DNA from: Muribaculaceae bacterium Isolate-110 (HZI)
GTDB lineage: Bacteria; Bacteroidota; Bacteroidia; Bacteroidales; Muribaculaceae
Assembly (NCBI GenBank): GCA_003762875.1
Contig: RIBL01000002.1
Location: forward strand, 1-64,000
DNA: 64,000 nucleotides
Direction of reading: 5' to 3'
Part shown: positions 59,042 to 64,000 of the stretch, piece by piece
Layout of the letters: each line of letters opens with the position of its first letter
Numbering within the stretch: position 1 is the first letter of the stretch
Program-made: the position numbers and the translations under genes
Notes under the pieces: generated by a model
What the model saw: only the letters and a program-made list of their open reading frames with translations
Told to the model about the DNA's origin: nothing
Databases searched by the model: none

Positions 59042-59964
59042 AAACACTTGTCATAGTCACCGGTCCTACCGGAAGCGGCAAGACCGACCTTGCAATAGAT
59101 ATTGCCGAGAGCCTCGACACTGAAATAGTGTCGGCCGACTCTCGGCAAATTTTTCGCGGCATACCGATAGGCACAGCCGTCCCCTCGCCCGAACAACTTG
59201 CGCGCGTGCGCCATCACTTCGTAGAGACTCTCGGGCTTGAGGAATATTACAGCGCGGCCATGTATGAGGAGGAAGCCCTCGCCACGCTCGACACAATATG
59301 GGCCACACGCGACTATGCCGTGATGTGTGGCGGCTCGATGATGTATATCGACGCCGTGACCAAAGGCATCGACCCGCTTCCGACCATTTCGGCCGATATA
59401 CGCGACAAGGCTCTCGATATATATAACAAAGGTGGTATCCCCGCACTCATCAACACTCTCCGCACCCTCGACCCCGCTTATCTCACCGACTGCGACCTCA
59501 ACAATCACCGACGTCTCGTGCATGCCATAGAGATTTCACTCCAGGGGGGAGTGCCCTACTCGTCACTGCGTAGCGGAGAGTCGAAAAAGAGAACTTTCAG
59601 AGTGATAAAAATGGCGATAAACCATAGCCGCGAGGCTCTTTTCGACCGCATCAACCATCGTGTCGACGCCATGATCGAGGCCGGACTGGAGCAGGAGGCG
59701 GCACGTGTGTATCCGCTGCGACATCTCAACTCGCTCAACACAGTCGGATACAAGGAACTGTTTGCCATGATGGACGGCACAATGCCACGCGAAACAGCAA
59801 TCCCTCGCATAGCCAAAAACACACGCGTCTATGCCAAAAAGCAATTGCTCTGGCTCTCCAAAGACCCGTCGGTCATACTCCTCGACCCCGCCAGCCCGCT
59901 TCTGCCTCAGGCAATGGCTGCGATAAGAGAGAGTGAACAGTCTCCGCGTCAGTCCTCGGAATAG
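59038..59964 (+). CDS. miaA: tRNA dimethylallyltransferase MiaA
   Basis: The 308-residue enzyme adds a dimethylallyl group to A37 of tRNAs that read codons starting with U, including tRNA-Phe. The P-loop is GPTGSGKT at 9-16, followed by [16 protein letters not shown] with the catalytic Asp, and a C-terminal NTVGYKEL and [14 protein letters not shown]. Its 3' end overlaps the converging ClC gene by 16 bp, with no terminator between them. Confidence 0.95.
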   Translation: MKTLVIVTGPTGSGKTDLAIDIAESLDTEIVSADSRQIFRGIPIGTAVPSPEQLARVRHHFVETLGLEEYYSAAMYEEEALATLDTIWATRDYAVMCGGSMMYIDAVTKGIDPLPTISADIRDKALDIYNKGGIPALINTLRTLDPAYLTDCDLNNHRRLVHAIEISLQGGVPYSSLRSGESKKRTFRVIKMAINHSREALFDRINHRVDAMIEAGLEQEAARVYPLRHLNSLNTVGYKELFAMMDGTMPRETAIPRIAKNTRVYAKKQLLWLSKDPSVILLDPASPLLPQAMAAIRESEQSPRQSSE

Positions 59965-61763
59965 TGGCGAAGCACGCGGCGATAGGAGTTGAATATCTTA
60001 GATTTTGACACAAACCCCACGTAACGGCCGTCGGCATCAACCACGGGAAGATTCCACGCGGAGGTGTCGTCAAACATTTTCATCACCTCCTCCATGCTTT
60101 GACCTTCGCATACACGACCCGGAGGCATCGACATGAACTGATTGACATACATCCGCTTATACAGGTCGGGGCGAAACATAATGTTGCGTATCTCGTCAAG
60201 AAGCACCACGCCCAGAAGTTTGCCGCCGGCATCTATCACAGGGAAAAGGTTGCGCGAGGAGCGCGATATGGCGTCGACCATCTCCTTGAGATTCATTTCG
60301 GGGCGCACCGACACAAAGTCTGTCTCTATGACATTGCCCATCTTGAGCAGAGTCAACACCGCACGGTCCTTATGGTGGGTCAATAGTTTGCCTTCGCGCG
60401 CCAGTCGCATGGTGTAGATGCTGTAAGGCTCAAACATCTTGATGGTACCGTATGAAATGGTCGAAGCCATGAGCAGCGGCAGAAACAGTTCGTAGCCGCC
60501 GGTCAGCTCGGCCGTGAGGAAGATGCCCATCAGCGGTGCATGCATCACGCCCGACATCACTCCGGCCATGCCCATGAGGGCGAAATTGCGCGTAGGCAGG
60601 TCGAGACCAAACATTATATTGAGCGCGTAGGCAAAGAAATAGCCCGACATGCACCCCACAAAGAGCGAGGGGGCAAACGTTCCGCCCACACCGCCGCCGC
60701 CGTTAGTGGCCGAGGTGGCAAATGATTTCATCAGCACGAGCGCGCCGATAAAGGCCAGTATCCACCACACATTGGTGCGGTCGGCATAGAATATCGAGTT
60801 GTTGACAATAGTCGAGGCATCATCGCCGAGCAGATGGGTGATGGAGCCGTAACCCTCGCCATAAAGCGGCGGAAACAAAAACACAAGAAGCGCGAGCAGC
60901 GTGCCTCCGACAGCCGCTTTCTTCCACGGAGTGTGCAGACGGCGAAACAGTTTCTCCATCATATTCATGGTGCGGGTGAAATAGAGCGACACAAAACCGA
61001 GAAATACGCCCATGATTATGACATAGGGTATCTTCCATGTCTGGAACGGCTCGCTCTGTATGAAGAAAAACTCCACGTCATAACCCGTAAACACATATGC
61101 CACCGTAGCAGCCGTAATCGAGGCGATGAGCAGAGGCATCACCGACACCGTGGTAAGGTCAATCATCAACACCTCGAGAGTGAAAAGCATGCCCGCAATC
61201 GGAGCCTTGAATATGCCGGCGATACCCGCGGCGGCTCCACACCCTACAAGTATCATGAGGATGCGGGGCGACATCCTGAACACACGGCCGAGGTTGCTGC
61301 CTATGGCCGCGCCTGTATACACTATAGGGCCCTCGGCTCCAACCGAACCGCCGAAGCCGATGGTGATGGACGAGGCGATGACCGAGGTGTACATGTTGTG
61401 CTTCTTGAGCCTCGACTTGTTTTGCGACAGCGAGTATAGCACTCGTGTCACACCGTGAGAGATGTTGTCGCGCACCACATATTTCACATAGAGGCTCGTG
61501 ATGACAATGCCCGCCAGCGGATAGAGCAGGTAGAGATAATTGCCCTCCGAGATGGACATGTCGGCCGTCAGAAAGCCAGAGATGGCGTGAATGAGCCATT
61601 TGAGCACCAGTGCGGCCATTCCACCGAGTATGCCGACAGCAAGGGCGAGTATTATCACAAATGTTTTTTCCTTGATATGACGCTCGCGCCACACCAGCAG
61701 TCTCATGAAAGCAGCCTCAAAGGCATCGCTCATACGTCCTATATGTTGAAACACAATATGCAT
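59949..61763 (-). CDS. ClC-family chloride channel/transporter with CBS pair
   Basis: The 604-residue inner-membrane protein has about 10-12 hydrophobic spans and the ClC selectivity motifs GSVGAEGPIVYTGAAIGS (the gating Glu in AEGP is present) and GGVGGTFAPSLFVG. Residues about 455-600 are two CBS domains (VIETDFVSVRPEMNLKEM, VNQFMSMPPGRVCEG), which often sense adenine nucleotides. It may be a channel or an H+/Cl- exchanger. It lies 19 bp after the glycosylphosphotransferase gene. Confidence 0.92.
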   Translation of the reverse strand: MHIVFQHIGRMSDAFEAAFMRLLVWRERHIKEKTFVIILALAVGILGGMAALVLKWLIHAISGFLTADMSISEGNYLYLLYPLAGIVITSLYVKYVVRDNISHGVTRVLYSLSQNKSRLKKHNMYTSVIASSITIGFGGSVGAEGPIVYTGAAIGSNLGRVFRMSPRILMILVGCGAAAGIAGIFKAPIAGMLFTLEVLMIDLTTVSVMPLLIASITAATVAYVFTGYDVEFFFIQSEPFQTWKIPYVIIMGVFLGFVSLYFTRTMNMMEKLFRRLHTPWKKAAVGGTLLALLVFLFPPLYGEGYGSITHLLGDDASTIVNNSIFYADRTNVWWILAFIGALVLMKSFATSATNGGGGVGGTFAPSLFVGCMSGYFFAYALNIMFGLDLPTRNFALMGMAGVMSGVMHAPLMGIFLTAELTGGYELFLPLLMASTISYGTIKMFEPYSIYTMRLAREGKLLTHHKDRAVLTLLKMGNVIETDFVSVRPEMNLKEMVDAISRSSRNLFPVIDAGGKLLGVVLLDEIRNIMFRPDLYKRMYVNQFMSMPPGRVCEGQSMEEVMKMFDDTSAWNLPVVDADGRYVGFVSKSKIFNSYRRVLRHYSED

Positions 61764-61782
61764 AATCTCTCAATATAGTATA

Positions 61783-63204
61783 TTATTTTCCATCACCGCG
61801 CAACACGGTGAAAAGTGTATAGTAAATAATCCTCATGTCAAGCGACAGCGACATGTTCTGAAGATAGAGCATGTCATACCTGAGCCGCTCCACCATGCCG
61901 TCCACATCACTCGCATAGCCATACTTGACCATGCCCCACGATGTGAGCCCCGGCCTCACCTGATGCACGAGCGTGTAGTGGGGTGCACGCTCTATGATGC
62001 GGTCGATGTAATAGCGGCGTTCGGGACGAGGGCCTACTATCGACATGTCGCCTTTCAGCACATTCCACAGGTTGGGCAGCTCGTCAAGACGATATTTTCT
62101 CATCACACGCCCTATCGGCGTGATGCGGCTGTCGGCGGCCGAGGAAAGCATGGGGTGTCCGTCGGGCTCGGCATGGTCACACATCGAACGGAGTTTATAC
62201 AGCCTGAACGGCCGCTTTCGATAGCCGACCCGCTCCTGGGAGTAAAACACAGCTCCCGGCGACTGCTTTTTTATCACTACCGCCAGCACCGCCATGACAG
62301 GGAGTGAGACCGCAAGCCCTACCGACGAGATAATTATGTCAGTAAAACGCTTTATGGCCACAATGCTGTCGGAGAGCTCACACCGCGATATGTCGACGAG
62401 CGGCTCGGCCAATATCGATTCATAACGCACCGTCCCCATAATCAATGCCTTCAGGTCGGGTGAAACGTAGAGCGGCACGCCAAACGAAAAGAGCCGGTTG
62501 ATGACCGCCAGAGCCTTGTCGGCTGACAATGTGTCAGCCACAAGCAGCACACATGACAGTTGGCCTGTCTTAAACATTGATTCGACATCGTCCATAGCCG
62601 TCATCTCCACTCCGTCAATCTCCTTACGGCGGCTGTCATCTGAGATGTCGGCCACGGAACGGATTACAAGTCCGTGCTGCGACGCCACGGCACGCAACCG
62701 GTCAATGCGTCGGACTATATCGTCCGCATCACCGACCACAACGGCCTTGCGCGCGCCTCCGGGCCTGCGCTGTAGATGCAGAAAATGTGTGGTGATACTG
62801 ACACGTGTCACATAGACACACACAAACAGCACTCCGCCAAACATCAGCAATATCTCGTAGTTGAACACTCTTCGCGGCAACACATCGTTGAGCAACACCA
62901 CAAGAAAGAATGCAATCGACCCTATGGCTACTCCGACAAAAGTCCTGACCAGCTCGGTAATGCGCGACTTGTTATAGACCTTTATATAATAGCCGGTAAG
63001 ATAATACACCAGCAGCATGAACGGTGGAAACAGCAACATCGACAACACAACGCCATGTGACGACAGAAACTGTAGCAGACCGTGATAGCGCATGGCTATA
63101 TCGGGCACTACCGCAAAGCGCAACACGTCGAATATCACCACTCCGACAAGAGTAGCGACATAGTCGGTCACGACATGGCATATGCGTATTCGGTCCTCCT
63201 GCAT
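61783..63204 (-). CDS. Polyprenyl glycosylphosphotransferase (WcaJ-type)
   Basis: The 473-residue membrane enzyme would transfer a sugar-1-phosphate to undecaprenyl phosphate, starting a capsule or exopolysaccharide repeat. It has four N-terminal hydrophobic spans, a Rossmann-like middle domain (KAVVVGDADDIVRRIDRL) and the C-terminal catalytic domain with KRFTDIIISSVG, PGAVFYSQERVGYRKRPF, KLRSM, and the DELPNLWNVLKGDMSIVGPRP signature. No other glycan-synthesis genes are adjacent. It begins on the last base of tsaC. Confidence 0.92.
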   Translation of the reverse strand: MQEDRIRICHVVTDYVATLVGVVIFDVLRFAVVPDIAMRYHGLLQFLSSHGVVLSMLLFPPFMLLVYYLTGYYIKVYNKSRITELVRTFVGVAIGSIAFFLVVLLNDVLPRRVFNYEILLMFGGVLFVCVYVTRVSITTHFLHLQRRPGGARKAVVVGDADDIVRRIDRLRAVASQHGLVIRSVADISDDSRRKEIDGVEMTAMDDVESMFKTGQLSCVLLVADTLSADKALAVINRLFSFGVPLYVSPDLKALIMGTVRYESILAEPLVDISRCELSDSIVAIKRFTDIIISSVGLAVSLPVMAVLAVVIKKQSPGAVFYSQERVGYRKRPFRLYKLRSMCDHAEPDGHPMLSSAADSRITPIGRVMRKYRLDELPNLWNVLKGDMSIVGPRPERRYYIDRIIERAPHYTLVHQVRPGLTSWGMVKYGYASDVDGMVERLRYDMLYLQNMSLSLDMRIIYYTLFTVLRGDGK

Positions 63205-63788
63205 TAGTCACGAAGTATGATGATGTCTCCTGTATCCGTAATCTTTACCACCTTCGACGGACGTGACGGTGCGGCATTGTCACGACCTGTCAGGGCCACA
63301 TAATCAAGCCTGGCGAGCAACGCGGGCTCAATCGAGCCATACACCGCCGGGGCCGGCTCTCCGCTGATATTGGCCGATGTCGACACTATCGGGCCACCGA
63401 GAGCCCGGCAGAGGTCCGAGGCAAATCCATCGCGGACTATACGTATGCCGATGCTGCCGTCGGCAGCAAGCAGCTCGGGAGCTACGTCACGGCCACCCGG
63501 ATAGACCACCGTGACTGGTCTGTCGCTCGTCCTGACATACTCAATGCCACACCGGTCTGCGCCGTCGGCTATATGACCGGCAAGCATCTCCTCATCGGCC
63601 ACAAGTGTAATCAGAGCTTTGGAATCGGCACGGTGCTTTATCTCAAAGACCTTTTTCACCGCCTCGCTGCACGTGGCGTCACAGCCTATGCCCCACACCG
63701 TGTCGGTGGGATAGGCGATCACACCTCCCGAGCGCAATGCGGCTACAGCCTTGTGCAAATCGTAAGTATAGTCGTAGTCACTATTCAT
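63204..63788 (-). CDS. tsaC: L-threonylcarbamoyladenylate synthase (TsaC/Sua5 family)
   Basis: The 194-residue YrdC-fold enzyme makes threonylcarbamoyl-AMP for the t6A37 modification of ANN-decoding tRNAs. Motifs are GGVIAYPTDTVWGIGCDA at the N-terminus, KHRADSKAL (substrate-binding basic residues) and GPIVSTSANISGEPA. It is the short form without the Sua5 C-terminal domain. The start is 8 bases after a TAAATTTG box, so the leader must be very short or absent. Confidence 0.93.
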   Translation of the reverse strand: MNSDYDYTYDLHKAVAALRSGGVIAYPTDTVWGIGCDATCSEAVKKVFEIKHRADSKALITLVADEEMLAGHIADGADRCGIEYVRTSDRPVTVVYPGGRDVAPELLAADGSIGIRIVRDGFASDLCRALGGPIVSTSANISGEPAPAVYGSIEPALLARLDYVALTGRDNAAPSRPSKVVKITDTGDIIILRD

Positions 63789-63795
63789 ATTACTG

Positions 63796-63803
63796 CAAAT
63801 TTA
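63796..63803 (-). promoter_or_regulatory. -7 box of tsaC
   Basis: TAAATTTG read leftward, 8 bases before the ATG; -33 weak. It implies a near-leaderless mRNA. Confidence 0.5.
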
Positions 63804-63951
63804 ACCTTTTTCGTCGAATCTACCATAACTACCCGCCACTTTATTTTATCAAATCCATACCTGACACATATAACCTCCGGCTCATTTTGACGCCTTCACA
63901 CCGAAAGTATTATCATTTTGCCATCAAATTTCAAATATTTTTGGCAAAATG

Positions 63952-63983
63952 TTTGCATAATTCAAAAACGCATCGTACATTTG
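63952..63983 (+). promoter_or_regulatory. Promoter of a gene beyond the right edge
   Basis: TTTG (63952-63955), exactly 20 bases, TACATTTG (63976-63983). No ATG follows before the window ends. Confidence 0.75.
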
Positions 63984-64000
63984 CAACATAATCAAACAAA

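Larger units (their letters stand above)
63789..64000. other. Intergenic region at the right edge
   Basis: It holds divergent promoters for tsaC (leftward) and for a gene outside the window (rightward). It is AT-rich and no coding frame is credible. Confidence 0.6.

Overview
The window reads as a chromosomal segment of a member of the order Bacteroidales, most like the gut family Muribaculaceae. This is an inference from gene families and signals, not a database match. The evidence is: promoters of the Bacteroidetes type (TTTG, 19-20 bases, TAnnTTTG), absence of clear Shine-Dalgarno sites, TonB-dependent receptors paired with DUF4249 or preceded by carboxypeptidase-regulatory-like domains, Wzi, DUF4296, DUF4924 and OMPP1-type proteins, a long IspG, and a menaquinone pathway. 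Base composition is moderately GC-rich over most of the window and visibly AT-richer at about 52.3-55.4 kb.

Layout. 1-997 is the 3' part of an IS21-family insertion sequence (end of istA, complete istB, terminal repeats). It has landed inside a primase-like gene. 998-4187 holds the rest of what looks like a mobilizable or integrative island: truncated CHC2-type primase, RepA-like ATPase, helix-turn-helix protein, TTAAACGAA iterons and an unknown 335-residue protein. The island abuts the 3' end of tRNA-Phe (4187-4259), a classical integration site. 4.6-12.0 kb is an ammonium-assimilation operon (amtB-gltB-gltD). 12.3-15.2 kb is a TonB-dependent receptor with a DUF4249 lipoprotein, and 15.3-16.4 kb the rpsF-rpsR-rplI operon.

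From 16.6 to 29.3 kb all genes point left: a TonB receptor, an NhaC-type antiporter, a GNAT enzyme, ribD, ispG, purE, a PAP2-like membrane protein, rpoN, a LegB-like sugar-nucleotide dehydratase, a lipoprotein and a Wzi-family porin. 29.8-40.1 kb is mostly rightward: class II aldolase, nhaA, pgk, (leftward dus), a Trp/Gly-rich secreted protein, an OMPP1-type porin and a PIF1-like helicase fused to TPR repeats. 40.2-48.8 kb is leftward: DUF4296 lipoprotein, lspA, a DksA-like protein, ileS, a secreted M64 peptidase, rpsP and a beta-barrel protein. 49.0-52.2 kb is menB-menC-menE-yjbQ. 52.4-55.3 kb is an AT-rich TonB receptor plus Crp/Fnr-type regulator. Then come DUF4924, menD, pepT-miaA, a ClC channel with CBS domains, a polyprenyl glycosylphosphotransferase and tsaC. 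A perfect promoter at the right edge points to a gene beyond the window.

The observations I would follow up first are the Crp-like regulator beside a receptor gene whose start codon abuts a TTTGCCGA-N6-TCGGCAAA dyad, the iteron-bearing island broken by IS21, the mirrored 7-bp repeat arrays around the pgk/dus terminator, and the recurring AGTTTAGAG tracts on stop codons. I did not find a CRISPR array, a recognisable defence system, or a clearly new multi-gene system. Frameshifts and composition were judged by eye, and no homology search was possible.
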